Below are positions 1-9,004 of a stretch of DNA of 64,000 nt, one piece after another. The stretch's first letter is position 1. Each line of letters starts with the position of its first letter. Below the pieces are notes generated by a model that saw nothing but the letters and a program-made list of their open reading frames with translations, was not told the DNA's origin and searched no databases. The translations under genes were made by a program, and so were the position numbers. This DNA comes from Janthinobacterium sp. UMAB-56 (GTDB taxonomy: Bacteria; Pseudomonadota; Gammaproteobacteria; Burkholderiales; Burkholderiaceae_D), in NCBI RefSeq assembly GCF_900095265.1, contig NZ_LT607659.1, positions 117,907-181,906 of the forward strand. Reading direction: 5' to 3'.

Positions 1-1945
1 CGAGCGGCGCAATCGGCAACTCGATGGCGCTGGCCGCCCCTGCCGCGTGGTACACGCGCTGCGTGGCCTTCTTGTAATCGCCTGGCTGGGCCAGGAAGAT
101 ATTCGGCACGAAGGTTTGCGGGTTGCGGTCGTACAGGGGGAACCAGCTCGACTGCACTTGCACGGCGATGCGGTGGCCGGGCAGGAAGACGTGATTCGCA
201 TTCGGCAAGGCGAAACGGTAGCGCTCCACTTTGCCCGCCGGAATGGCCGTCGGATGTTCGAGGCTGTCCCGATAACGGCCGCGGAAGATATCCATCGCCA
301 CGCCCAGTTGATAGCCGCCCATGGCCGGCTGCGACGGCACTTCGTCAGGATACACATCGATCAGTTTCACCACCCAGTCGGCGTCCGTGCCGCTGGTGGC
401 GGCAAACAGATTGACCACAGGCGCGCCGGCGATGCGCACGGCCGTCTTCAACGGTTCGGAAACATAGCTGAGCACGTCCGTGCGGTCCGCATAGCCGCGC
501 TGGTCGCTGACCAGCCATGGCTTCCACTGCTCGCCATCGCTCAGGCGCACGGGACGCGCGACAAACGGCACGGGTTTCGCCGGATCGGCCACGTATTCGT
601 CGTACGCGCCACTGGCAGAGTCTGATGCCGCTGGCGCCGGCGCAAAGCCCAGCTTGTACCCATCCTGCAGGTAGATCGGCGTCAGCTTGGTTTCGCAGGT
701 CTCGCAAGCCAGCGGCCACTGCCACAAGCGCTGCCACTGGTTCGTGCCGCTCTGGTAAGACGTCACTGGCGGCGTATTGGCTTCCGGTGCGCCATCCTTC
801 AGGTATTGATTGAGGAAGGGCTGCATGACTTTTTCGCGGAACTGGCGCGCCGTGTCGCCGTCAAACTTCAGGGCGCCCAGGCTGGAGCCTTCATAGTTGA
901 CGCCGCTGTGGCGCCACGGACCGATGGCCAGGTAATTGAGGTTGTTGCGCGTGTCGCGCCCCTCCATTGCCCAGTAGGTGGCATAGGGACCATAGATGTC
1001 TTCCTGATCCCACTGCCCCACCACGTGCATGGTCGGCACGATCAACGGGCGCTTGGCCAGGATCTTGTCGAGCGCCTGTTCCTGCCAGTAACTGTCGTAA
1101 GCCGGATGTTCGAACAGTTTTTTCGTGTAGGCCAGCTTGTCGATGCCGAACTTTTTCGCGTAGTCGGCGGCCGAGCCGATGCGCAGATACCCGTCGTAGT
1201 CGTCGTAGACGCCCGTCACGGGCGCGTCGCCGCTGCCGCGCACGCTCGTCTGCCACGCCAGGTAAGACAGGCTGGGCATGCGGAAGGCGCCGTTATGGAA
1301 CCAGTCGTCACCGCGCCAGCCATCGACCATGGCGCTCATGGGTATGGCCACCTTCAGCGCCGGATGCGGGTCCACCAGGGCCATCAGCACCGTATGTCCC
1401 TCGTACGATGAACCCACCATGCCTACCTTGCCATTGCTCTCCGGCACGTTTTTCACGAGCCAGTCGATCGTATCCCAGGCATCGGTCACGTTATCGACCT
1501 TGGTATTGTTCAGTGGCCCCCGCACGGGGCGCGTCATGACGTAATCGCCTTCGGAGCCATGCTTGCCGCGCACGTCCTGGAATACGCGGATGTAGCCGTT
1601 TTCCACCAGGGTATCGTCGCCCTGCGGCAAGGTGGCCAGCATGCTGGCGCTGGTCGCGCGCTGGGCGCGACGGGCCGCATTGTATGGCGTGCGCGTGAGC
1701 ATGATGGGCGCCCGTTTGGCCTCTTTCGGCACGACGATCACCGTGTACAGCTTGACACCGTCGCGCATGGGGATCATCACCACGCGCTTGACGTAATCAT
1801 TGACGTCAGGCATCACCAGCTTGGCGCCGATATCGGGCGTCATCGGTGGCGTTTGCGCCATCGCCGGCGCCACAAAGAGGGAACTGCATAGGGAACTGAC
1901 AACCAGGGCCAGGCCGGTGAGCCGGACGGGGGACGACACGCGCAT
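1..1945 (-). CDS. CocE/NonD (S15 peptidase-like) family hydrolase, exported; C terminus cut off by window edge
   Basis: Alpha/beta-hydrolase of the X-Pro dipeptidyl-peptidase/cocaine-esterase family. The start at 1945 gives a hydrophobic signal peptide ending in APAMA-Q near residue 30, so the protein is exported. The nucleophile elbow reads GSSYEG with Ser near residue 180, and the family oxyanion tyrosine motif RTPYN lies near residue 88. About 648 codons are visible and the stop lies outside the window, which suits the 600-700 residue family. No partner gene is adjacent on the same strand. The natural substrate (peptide, acylated amino acid or other ester) cannot be told from sequence. Confidence 0.85.
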   Translation of the reverse strand, partial: MRVSSPVRLTGLALVVSSLCSSLFVAPAMAQTPPMTPDIGAKLVMPDVNDYVKRVVMIPMRDGVKLYTVIVVPKEAKRAPIMLTRTPYNAARRAQRATSASMLATLPQGDDTLVENGYIRVFQDVRGKHGSEGDYVMTRPVRGPLNNTKVDNVTDAWDTIDWLVKNVPESNGKVGMVGSSYEGHTVLMALVDPHPALKVAIPMSAMVDGWRGDDWFHNGAFRMPSLSYLAWQTSVRGSGDAPVTGVYDDYDGYLRIGSAADYAKKFGIDKLAYTKKLFEHPAYDSYWQEQALDKILAKRPLIVPTMHVVGQWDQEDIYGPYATYWAMEGRDTRNNLNYLAIGPWRHSGVNYEGSSLGALKFDGDTARQFREKVMQPFLNQYLKDGAPEANTPPVTSYQSGTNQWQRLWQWPLACETCETKLTPIYLQDGYKLGFAPAPAASDSASGAYDEYVADPAKPVPFVARPVRLSDGEQWKPWLVSDQRGYADRTDVLSYVSEPLKTAVRIAGAPVVNLFAATSGTDADWVVKLIDVYPDEVPSQPAMGGYQLGVAMDIFRGRYRDSLEHPTAIPAGKVERYRFALPNANHVFLPGHRIAVQVQSSWFPLYDRNPQTFVPNIFLAQPGDYKKATQRVYHAAGAASAIELPIAPL

Positions 1946-2262
1946 ACTGTTCTCCAATGATTCATGCCACGCAAAAGTGGCCGAACGGCAATAGTACCCG
2001 GAAAGCAAGTTCTACAGAAGGCTAGACTATGGCGCAACGCAGCAGATATATCGGCACGCAACTTGACAGAACGCGCACGAACTGCAACCATAACGCCATG
2101 AAATTTATCCCGTCACAACACGCCTGCTTGAATTGGTGGTCCTGCTCACTTTCGCGCGGCCACTGCATAGTGATGTGAATTTGATCCACGCCGCCTCGAT
2201 CGGTGGCGTAACAGGCTCCAGCCTGGATCATCCCCGATGCAGGCGGCTCAAAAGGAAACTTG
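1946..2262. other. Intergenic region between divergent S15 hydrolase and trpS
   Basis: 317 bases hold the two divergent promoters. A TTGACA hexamer lies at 2063-2068 with a weak CATAAC about 20 bases on. A short hairpin (CGCCGCC pairing with GGTGGCG, one wobble) lies around 2190-2210 in the presumed trpS leader. I see no gene, T-box or other known leader here. Confidence 0.4.
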
Positions 2263-3339
2263 ATGAGCTTGCCTAGTACCCCCAATACCCAAGACCAGAA
2301 CGACGCAGTCGCAGCACCGCTGTCGGCCGCCGCCATCGCTTCGCAATCCGTGATCCTGACGGGTGACCGCCCGACCGGCCCCTTGCACCTGGGCCACTAC
2401 GTGGGCAGCCTGCGCGACCGCGTCGCTTACCAGAACAGCTACAAGCAATTCATCATGCTGGCCGACGCGCAGGCGCTGACGGACAATATGGACGACATCG
2501 ACAAGGTGCACCGCAATGTTGTCGAAGTGGCGCTCGACTACCTGGCCGTCGGCATCGACCCGACGAAAACCACGGTATTCATCCAGTCGCAAATCCCGGA
2601 ACTGGCCGAACTGACCTTTTACTACCTGAACATCGTCACCGTGGCGCGCCTCGAGCGCAACCCCACCGTCAAGGAAGAAATCCGCCTGCGCGGCTTCGAG
2701 CGCGACATCCCGGCCGGCTTTTTGACCTACCCGGCCAGCCAGGCGGCCGACATCACGGCCTTCAAGGCAGGCGTGGTGCCCGTGGGCGAAGACCAGATCC
2801 CCATGATCGAACAAACGAATGAAATCGTGCGCCGCTTCAACCGCATGTACAACCGTGAAGTGCTGATGGAATGCAAGGCGCTGGTGCCGGACATCGGCCG
2901 CCTGCCCGGCATCGACGGCAAGGCCAAGATGAGCAAGTCGCTGGGCAATACCATCAACCTGGGCGCGACATCGGCCGAAATCACGGCCGCCGTGAAAAAA
3001 GTCTACACGGACCCGCTGCACCTGCGCGTCGAAGACCCGGGCCACCTGGAAGGCAACATCGCCTTCACTTACCTGGACGCGTTTGACCCGGAAAAAGCGG
3101 CGCTGGCCGACATGAAAGCCCATTATGTGCGTGGCGGCCTGGGCGACAGCATCGTCAAGAAGCGCCTGGACCTGGTCTTGCAGGAAATGCTGGCGCCTAT
3201 CCGCGCCCGCCGCGAAGAGTTCGCCAAGGACAAAGGCCAAGTCATCCAGATGTTGAAAGAAGGCACCTTCAAGGCACGCGAAGTAGCGGCCCGCACGGCA
3301 GATGAAGTCAAGTCGGCACTGGGCCTGAACTACTTCTGA
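2263..3339 (+). CDS. trpS: Tryptophanyl-tRNA synthetase
   Basis: Class I aminoacyl-tRNA synthetase that charges tRNA-Trp with tryptophan using ATP in the cytoplasm. The HIGH-type signature appears as PTGPLHLGH around residues 38-45 and the KMSKS loop as [10 protein letters not shown] around residue 222. Length is 358 residues, slightly long for TrpS because of about 25 extra Ala/Ser-rich N-terminal residues. ATG at 2263 is preferred over the adjacent upstream TTG because AAAGGA lies 6 bases upstream. It stands alone and is not linked to trp biosynthetic genes. Confidence 0.96.
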   Translation: MSLPSTPNTQDQNDAVAAPLSAAAIASQSVILTGDRPTGPLHLGHYVGSLRDRVAYQNSYKQFIMLADAQALTDNMDDIDKVHRNVVEVALDYLAVGIDPTKTTVFIQSQIPELAELTFYYLNIVTVARLERNPTVKEEIRLRGFERDIPAGFLTYPASQAADITAFKAGVVPVGEDQIPMIEQTNEIVRRFNRMYNREVLMECKALVPDIGRLPGIDGKAKMSKSLGNTINLGATSAEITAAVKKVYTDPLHLRVEDPGHLEGNIAFTYLDAFDPEKAALADMKAHYVRGGLGDSIVKKRLDLVLQEMLAPIRARREEFAKDKGQVIQMLKEGTFKAREVAARTADEVKSALGLNYF

Positions 3340-3363
3340 TCACAGACAGGAATAGCAAACTGA

Positions 3364-3409
3364 TGCGCCCAGGCGGAGTCGGGTAAAATCCCGCTTTCGC
3401 CTGGGCGCA
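3364..3409. promoter_or_regulatory. Nested perfect palindrome between trpS and the decarboxylase
   Basis: TGCGCCCAGGCG at 3364-3375 pairs perfectly with CGCCTGGGCGCA at 3398-3409. Inside it, CGGG (3380-3383) pairs with CCCG (3390-3393) around TAAAAT. No T-run follows on either strand, so it is not a classical terminator. TAAAAT at the tip could be a -10 box for the downstream gene, with the arms as an operator. The structure is seen; the role is inference. Confidence 0.5.
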
Positions 3410-3458
3410 ATTCGTTTGTCACCGTGGCATCAGCAATCCGTAGAGAAGACAAAGCGCC

Positions 3459-5072
3459 ATGAACGATACCCCTGTCGAACAGCTGCTGCAGCAGCATTTT
3501 TCCATCGATGCGCTGCAACGCTCGCCCGCGCCCCTGCAGCAGGCGCTGCGCATGCTGGGCGGCTGGCTGGCCGCCGAGCGCGACACGCCGTATCCGCACA
3601 CGCCATACGCGGAACTGCTGACGCAACTGTCCGACACCTGCCTGCCCGCGCACGGCATGCCCGTGGCGGCATTCCTGCAAGAACTCGACGCTACCGTGCT
3701 GGCCAATACGGCCCAGCTGAACCACCCGCAATACATCGGCCACATGACGCAGGCCCTGCCCTGGATCAGCGTGCTGGCCGAAGCGTTTACGGCCACCCTG
3801 AACCAGAACCAGGTAAAGATCGAGACAGCGTATGTGTCGACCCTGATCGAAAAACAGATCCTGGGCTGGCTGCACCGCCAGGTGTACCAGCACGCCGATA
3901 GCGTCTACACGCAGGCGATGGCCGCCACCAGCGGCGCGCTGGGCAATGTCGTCAATGGCGGCACCATGGGCAACTTGACGGCGCTGGCCGTGGCGCTGGA
4001 ACAGCAGCTGCCCGGCACGCGCAAGCGTGGCCTGTTTGCCGCCATGCAGGAATCGGGCTACGCGGGACTGGCCGTGATCGGCTCGGCCCGCAGCCATTAT
4101 TCCGTGAAAAAGGCGCTGGCGACCCTGGGCCTCGGTGAAAACGCCCTGCACCTGGTAGCCGTTGACCGCGACAACCGCATCGATATCGCCGCGCTGGAAG
4201 CGACGATTGCCGAATTGAAGTCGCGCAAGATCAAGGTCATCGCCATGATCGGCATCGCCGGCACGACGGAGACGGGCGCCATCGATCCGCTGGCCGCCAT
4301 GGCGGCCATTGCCGCCCGAGAAAGCATCTGGTTCCATGTGGATGCGGCCTGGGGCGGCGCCCTGCTGATCGCGGAACAGTACCGCGCGCTGTACGACGGC
4401 ATCGCTCTGGCCGACTCCGTCGTCATCGACGGGCATAAGCTGCTGTGGGTGCCGATGGCCCAAAGCATGGTGCTGTTCAAGGACAGCGCCAGCCTGAACC
4501 TACTCAAACACAACGCCAACTACATCTTGCGCGACAACTCGGGCGACCTGGGCCAGACGTCGCTGGAAGGCTCGCGCCGCTTCGACGCCTTGAAACTGTG
4601 GACCTCGTTCAAAGTGCTGGGCGTGTCCGGCTACACGACCTTGCTGCAGCAGGCGGCCACGTTGTCCGGCCAGTTGCAGGATTTATTGGCTGACCAGCAG
4701 GATTTCGAACTCGTCACGCGTTCGGACACCTTCATTCTGACCTACCGCTACCTGCCCGCACACTTGCGCCAGCGTATGGAAAGCTTGCTGGCTGATGGCC
4801 AGGTGGAGGCGGCGACCGAACTGAACAAGCAGTTGAACACACTCAACGCCAAGCTGCAAAACCGGCAAAAAGCGCAGGGCCACAGCTTTGTCTCGCGCAC
4901 GGTACTGGAATCGACGCGCTATCCTGGCCCCACCAATGTGCTGCGCGTGGTCATGACGAATGTCAAGACGCGCCCCCACCACTTGCGCGCCATCCTGGCC
5001 GAACAGCGCGCCATCGGGCAGGCGTTGGTGGCGGAACTGGGCCTGCAAGGAATCTCCCCCAATCAGCCTTGA
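3459..5072 (+). CDS. PLP-dependent group II decarboxylase, possibly aspartate 1-decarboxylase-like
   Basis: 537-residue fold-type I PLP enzyme of the group II amino-acid decarboxylase family. The PLP-binding aspartate stretch HVDAAWGGALL is followed by the Schiff-base lysine in DGHKLLWVP near residue 327. The N-terminal NHPQYIGHMTQ region and the C-terminal PTNVLRVVMTN motif also fit. Length and C-terminal motif recall the PanP-type proteins annotated as pyridoxal-dependent aspartate 1-decarboxylase (beta-alanine for pantothenate), but glutamate or aromatic substrates cannot be excluded. Its stop is within a few bases of the next gene's start, suggesting co-transcription. Confidence 0.85.
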   Translation: MNDTPVEQLLQQHFSIDALQRSPAPLQQALRMLGGWLAAERDTPYPHTPYAELLTQLSDTCLPAHGMPVAAFLQELDATVLANTAQLNHPQYIGHMTQALPWISVLAEAFTATLNQNQVKIETAYVSTLIEKQILGWLHRQVYQHADSVYTQAMAATSGALGNVVNGGTMGNLTALAVALEQQLPGTRKRGLFAAMQESGYAGLAVIGSARSHYSVKKALATLGLGENALHLVAVDRDNRIDIAALEATIAELKSRKIKVIAMIGIAGTTETGAIDPLAAMAAIAARESIWFHVDAAWGGALLIAEQYRALYDGIALADSVVIDGHKLLWVPMAQSMVLFKDSASLNLLKHNANYILRDNSGDLGQTSLEGSRRFDALKLWTSFKVLGVSGYTTLLQQAATLSGQLQDLLADQQDFELVTRSDTFILTYRYLPAHLRQRMESLLADGQVEAATELNKQLNTLNAKLQNRQKAQGHSFVSRTVLESTRYPGPTNVLRVVMTNVKTRPHHLRAILAEQRAIGQALVAELGLQGISPNQP

Positions 5073-5083
5073 CTGGATGTCCG

Positions 5084-6325
5084 ATGCAGCGTCTTAGCGC
5101 CCTTACCGATCTGTTACGGCATCTGTTGAAATGGCTGCTGCTGGCCTTGGTCGTGGCCGTGCTGGCCGGCTCGGCCTCGGCCGGTTTCCTGTTCTCACTG
5201 GACTGGGCGACGCGCACCCGGATGGCGCACGCCTGGCTGATCTGGCTGCTGCCCGTGGCCGGCTTTGCCGTCGGCTGGCTGTATTTGCGCTACGGCAGCA
5301 GTGTCGAAGGCGGCGCGAATCTGCTACTCGATGAAATCCACGACCCGAAAAAAATCATTCCGCTGCGCATGGCGCCGCTGGTGCTGGGCGGCACCGTCAT
5401 CTCGCATTTGTTCGGCGCTTCTGTCGGGCGCGAAGGCACTGCCGTGCAGATGGGCGGCGCGCTGGCCGACCAGCTGACGCGCATGTTTCGTTTGAACAAT
5501 GACGACCGACGCATCATCCTGATGGCCGGCATCAGCGCCGGCTTTGCCTCCGTCTTCGGCACGCCGCTGGCGGGCGCCATCTTCGGCCTGGAAGTGCTGG
5601 CCATCGGCCGCCTGCGCTATGAAGCCATGCTGCCCTGCCTGCTAGCTGCCGTCATCGCCGACCAGGTGGGCCTGTGGTGGGGTGTGCAACACACGCATTA
5701 CGCCGTGCCTTTGACCCCCGCCCTCTCTGCCTGGCCCCTGTGCGCCATGGTAATCGCGGGCGTGCTGTTCGGCGTGACGGGCAAGGTGTTTGCGCAAGCC
5801 ACGCATGGCTTGAGCGGGCTGATGAAACGCTGGATCGGCTACGCCCCGTTGCGTCCGCTGGCCGGCGGCCTCGCCGTCGCCATCGCCGTGTGGCTGCTGG
5901 GCACGGATCGCTACATCGGCCTGGGCATTCCCACCATCGTTGACGCCTTGAAGCAGCCGCTGCCAGCCTACGATTTCCTCGGCAAGATGGCGTTTACCAT
6001 CGTCTCTCTGGGCACGGGCTTCAAGGGCGGCGAAGTGACGCCCCTGTTTTACATCGGCGCGACCCTGGGCAATGCGCTGGGCCCGCTGCTGCACCAACCC
6101 GTCACCCTGCTGGCCGCCATCGGCTTCGTCGCCGTGTTTGCCGGCGCGGCCAACACGCCCATCGCCTCGACGCTGATGGCCATGGAGCTGTTCGGCGCCG
6201 AGATCGGCGTCTATGCCGCCATCGCCTGCGTCGTGGCCTATCTGTTTTCCGGCCACGCGGGCATTTACCGGGCACAGCGCAGCGGCCACGCCAAACGCAC
6301 CATACACAAGGATACGGACACATGA
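5084..6325 (+). CDS. ClC-family anion transporter, resembling the fluoride-exporting (ClC-F) subfamily
   Basis: 413-residue polytopic membrane protein of the ClC family. It has GASVGREGTAVQMGG (gating-glutamate loop) and GFKGGEVTPLFYIGATLG (the GxFxP-region equivalent). The canonical GSGIP chloride-binding motif is absent; the aligned stretch reads VEGGANLLLDEIH. This pattern resembles my recollection of ClC-F fluoride/proton antiporters rather than chloride channels, so fluoride export is plausible but inferred. No fluoride riboswitch precedes it. The start is uncertain: ATG at 5084 is used; an in-frame TTG at 5069 would overlap the upstream stop. The next gene overlaps its stop by four bases. 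Confidence 0.85.
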   Translation: MQRLSALTDLLRHLLKWLLLALVVAVLAGSASAGFLFSLDWATRTRMAHAWLIWLLPVAGFAVGWLYLRYGSSVEGGANLLLDEIHDPKKIIPLRMAPLVLGGTVISHLFGASVGREGTAVQMGGALADQLTRMFRLNNDDRRIILMAGISAGFASVFGTPLAGAIFGLEVLAIGRLRYEAMLPCLLAAVIADQVGLWWGVQHTHYAVPLTPALSAWPLCAMVIAGVLFGVTGKVFAQATHGLSGLMKRWIGYAPLRPLAGGLAVAIAVWLLGTDRYIGLGIPTIVDALKQPLPAYDFLGKMAFTIVSLGTGFKGGEVTPLFYIGATLGNALGPLLHQPVTLLAAIGFVAVFAGAANTPIASTLMAMELFGAEIGVYAAIACVVAYLFSGHAGIYRAQRSGHAKRTIHKDTDT

Positions 6326-7053
6326 CACAGAACATCTACGACAACGACACCTTCTTTACCGGCTACAGCCAACTGCCCCGCTCCGTCGGCGGCCTCGATG
6401 CGGCGCCCGAATGGCCAGCCCTGCGCGCCATGCTGCCCGACTTACAAGGAAAAAACGTGCTCGACCTGGGCTGCGGCTATGGCTGGTTCTGCCGCTGGGC
6501 AGTGCAAGCCGGCGCGGCGCGGGTGCTGGGCGTGGACGTCTCGGAAAAGATGCTGGCGCAGGCGCGCAGCATGGGCAATCAGGCAGCGCTCGGGTATGCC
6601 CGACTCGATATGGAACAACTGACCTTGCCACCGGCCAGCTACGACCTCGTCTACAGCTCGCTGGCCTTCCACTACATCGAAGACTACACCACCCTGCTAG
6701 CCACCATCCGCCAGAGTTTAAAGCCAGGCGGCAAGCTGGTATTTTCTATCGAGCATCCGATCTTCATGGCGCCGCGCCAACCCGGCTGGCTGACCGATGC
6801 GCAGGGCCGCAAGCACTGGCCCGTCGACAGTTACCAGCAGCAAGGCCCGCGCATCTCGGACTGGCTGGCGCCCGGCGTGATCAAGCAGCACCGCACCCTG
6901 GGCACGACCTTGAATGCCTTGCTACACGCCGGTTTCCAGCTGGAACAGGTGGAAGAATGGGGCCCGACAGACGATCAGATTGCGCAGCAGCCGGCGCTGG
7001 CCGAAGAGCGCGAAAGGCCGATGCTGTTGCTCATAGGCTGTGGCGCGCCTTAA
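6322..7053 (+). CDS. Class I SAM-dependent methyltransferase
   Basis: 243-residue Rossmann-fold methyltransferase. Motif I (VLDLGCGYGWF) lies around residue 47 and binds S-adenosylmethionine; the acidic motif II follows as VLGVDVS. A post-I LVYSSLAFHYIEDY stretch and LKPGGKLVFSIEHP are typical of UbiE/BioC-like small-molecule methyltransferases. The ATG overlaps the ClC stop (ATGA), so it is translationally coupled to it. The substrate is unknown. Its 3' end overlaps the convergent cupin gene by 23 bases. Confidence 0.88.
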   Translation: MTQNIYDNDTFFTGYSQLPRSVGGLDAAPEWPALRAMLPDLQGKNVLDLGCGYGWFCRWAVQAGAARVLGVDVSEKMLAQARSMGNQAALGYARLDMEQLTLPPASYDLVYSSLAFHYIEDYTTLLATIRQSLKPGGKLVFSIEHPIFMAPRQPGWLTDAQGRKHWPVDSYQQQGPRISDWLAPGVIKQHRTLGTTLNALLHAGFQLEQVEEWGPTDDQIAQQPALAEERERPMLLLIGCGAP

Positions 7054-7978
7054 TTTCCCCGCCATGCAGCGCCAGCGGCACGGCCCTGGCCCAGCGGTTC
7101 GACGACAGCGAAAACGTCAGCGCGCGGACCTGGTGGTACCAGCCGGCGGGCACGTACAGCATATCGCCCGGCTCGACGAGGCATTCGATCATCAATGCCT
7201 GGCGCGCCAGCGGGAAGCGCTCGAAATCGGGCGCTTCCGGGTCGAAGGGTGAACCGAACAGGATGGCGTTCGCCTCGCGCGGATACAGGAAGGCGTCGTG
7301 GTGCGGCGGCGATAAAAATAGGCGCTTGCGGCCCCACACTTGCGCGAAGATATTGTCGTCGTAATCGCAATGCAAAGGCGTCACCGTGCCGGCCGGCCCC
7401 ACCCAGAAACGCGGCGGGCCCATCTTGTCGAAATACGTGGGCCAATGGCACAGGCGGTTCAGCTCGCGCAATTCCAGGTTGCCCAGATACGGCGGCAGCG
7501 CGTATTTGCCTTCTGCCACCAGGTCCAGGTATTGCCCCATCGACATGTCCTGCATGGCGCGGTCGGCCGCAAACGCCGTGTTGATGTAGTCGCCCACCCG
7601 CGCACGCACGGGCACGTGGCTGAACTGCTCGCGCAAGACGGCAGGCTGCAGCCTGGACAGGGGCCAGCGCTGCACCAGCCCGCGCATCAGGAAAGGCAAG
7701 CCCAGCGCGGCGCGCGCACGGAAGGCGGCGGCGTCCAGCATGGCCAGGCGCGGCACCTCGGTGATGGTGGGCAAGTCACGCGCCGTCTGCTTGATGGCCA
7801 CGCGCATGGCGTCGATGGAGGTGACGCCGCGCACCTGCGCATCCTTGTCTTCGCGCGCCTGCTTGCGCGCGAGTGCCGCTTCGGGCGAACTGAATTCTGC
7901 TGGCGGCCTGGGCGGCAACGCGCGCGGCGATATGGGGGTGGCAGCAAACGGGAGCGGCACTTCTTTTTCTACGGACAT
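7031..7978 (-). CDS. Cupin-like/JmjC-domain protein (putative Fe(II)/2-oxoglutarate hydroxylase)
   Basis: 315 residues. The C-terminal two thirds match the cupin-8/FIH-type JmjC fold: WVGPAGTVTPLHCDYDDNIFAQVWGRKR carries the HxD metal pair, and GDMLYVPAGWYHQV supplies the distal histidine. Such enzymes use Fe(II), O2 and 2-oxoglutarate to hydroxylate side chains in proteins or small molecules. The first 80 residues are proline-rich then helical and have no obvious domain. It stands alone and converges on the methyltransferase. The target is unknown. Confidence 0.85.
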   Translation of the reverse strand: MSVEKEVPLPFAATPISPRALPPRPPAEFSSPEAALARKQAREDKDAQVRGVTSIDAMRVAIKQTARDLPTITEVPRLAMLDAAAFRARAALGLPFLMRGLVQRWPLSRLQPAVLREQFSHVPVRARVGDYINTAFAADRAMQDMSMGQYLDLVAEGKYALPPYLGNLELRELNRLCHWPTYFDKMGPPRFWVGPAGTVTPLHCDYDDNIFAQVWGRKRLFLSPPHHDAFLYPREANAILFGSPFDPEAPDFERFPLARQALMIECLVEPGDMLYVPAGWYHQVRALTFSLSSNRWARAVPLALHGGEIKARHSL

Positions 7979-8067
7979 AAACCTTCTTTGCGATCAGGCG
8001 CCGCGCCGCATGGCGCGACAGTGCGCCATTTTAAGCCAGCAAGGCCCGCATGACACACTATCCACGA

Positions 8068-8105
8068 CGCATCGCAAGCCGCCTATGCCGACGCGCAGCA
8101 GGTTT
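8068..8105 (+). repeat. Partial copy of a dispersed palindromic element (copy 1)
   Basis: GCATCGCAAGCCGC followed by CGACGCGCAGCAGGTTT closely matches the right half of the element near 26.2 kb (17 bases identical at the end, plus GCATCGCA-GCCGC). The left arm is not recognisable here. It sits between two minus-strand genes. Confidence 0.5.
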
Positions 8106-8117
8106 GCTCAGGTGTTC

Positions 8118-8861
8118 CTACACAGGCGTCTTGAATATCGGATCGACGATGAACTGCTGCGCCTTGATGCGCAAGGTGCGCTCCTCGTCCAGTTCGGCGC
8201 GCGTTTCGCCCAGCTCTTCGCGCTCCGCTTCCAGTTCCAGGCGCGCGGCCGCCAGTTCCGTTTCCACGCGCGTCAGGCTTTCCAGCTTCAGCTGGGCCTG
8301 TATCAGTTCGGCGCGCGCCGCTTCGGCGGCCTCTTCCAGGCGCGGGATGCCTTCGAGCTTGAATTGCGCCTTGGCCAGGTCCATGCGCGCCTGCTCGGCC
8401 GCCTCTTCCAGGCGCGGCAAGCCTTCCAGGCGCAGCTGCGCCTTGGCCAGGTCCGTGCGGGCCTGGTTTGCCACTTGCCGCTCCCGTTCCAGCTCCTCGC
8501 GCAAGGTTTCCAGCTCGCCCGCTTGCAGGTCGAGCATTTCTTGCTGGCGCTCGTTCTCGCTGGCCAGGTCCATCAATTCCTGCTGATTGTCGTTCATTTC
8601 GGCTTCATGCGCGCTGTGGCTGGCGCTTAATTCCTGTCCTACATAATCGAGGATGGCTTGCTGCAGCACGGGCGACAGTTCGGCGGCGGCAGCGATCTGG
8701 CGCTGCGCGCCGGCCTTGCGGCGCAGCAAGAGCTTGCTGATGGTACCCAGGCAAGCGCCATGGCCCAGTCGTTCGCGCAAGGCGCGCACCGTGATGGCCT
8801 GGCCTTCGCCCGCCATCGCATCCATTGCCGCATTAATCTGTTCCGCGCTTACTTTTGACAT
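8118..8861 (-). CDS. KfrA-type DNA-binding protein with long coiled coil
   Basis: 247 residues. The N-terminal 90 residues (SAEQINAAMDAMAGEGQAITVRALRERLGHG...TISKLLLRRK) match the KfrA N-terminal helix-turn-helix domain. Roughly residues 110-235 are a continuous Glu/Ala/Leu/Arg-rich coiled coil with internal repeats of LAKAQLRLEGLPRLEEAAEQAR type. KfrA proteins on plasmids bind operator palindromes, repress themselves and help stable inheritance; here the neighbours are chromosomal. The start at 8861 is chosen because it begins the conserved domain. Two adjacent palindromes lie just upstream. Confidence 0.82.
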   Translation of the reverse strand: MSKVSAEQINAAMDAMAGEGQAITVRALRERLGHGACLGTISKLLLRRKAGAQRQIAAAAELSPVLQQAILDYVGQELSASHSAHEAEMNDNQQELMDLASENERQQEMLDLQAGELETLREELERERQVANQARTDLAKAQLRLEGLPRLEEAAEQARMDLAKAQFKLEGIPRLEEAAEAARAELIQAQLKLESLTRVETELAAARLELEAEREELGETRAELDEERTLRIKAQQFIVDPIFKTPV

Positions 8862-8880
8862 TGTCGTGTACTCTTGAGTG

Positions 8881-8908
8881 TTGCCCAGGGCAATCTTGCC
8901 CAAGGGCA
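8881..8908. promoter_or_regulatory. Tandem palindromes upstream of the KfrA-type gene
   Basis: TTGCCC-A-GGGCAA (8881-8893) and TGCCC-AA-GGGCA (8897-8908) are near-identical adjacent inverted repeats, 20-47 bases upstream of the start codon at 8861. KfrA-family proteins are known to autorepress through such sites, so this is a likely operator (inference). Confidence 0.5.
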
Positions 8909-9004
8909 TTATCTTATGCCAGCGGCGGCAAAGCGTAAAGTATTTCTCAATAGAAATTGCAATTGCACAACGGAAGTGTGTGCAAGCATGCGGCTTGCGG
9001 TGAT

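Noticed and set aside
5040-5084. Fluoride riboswitch before the ClC gene
   Set aside because: The upstream gene's coding sequence runs to within 12 bases of the start; there is no room for the motif and no matching fold.
8118-8861. Evidence for an integrated plasmid because of the KfrA-type gene
   Set aside because: No rep, par, tra or att-like sequence is nearby, and both flanks are ordinary chromosomal genes.
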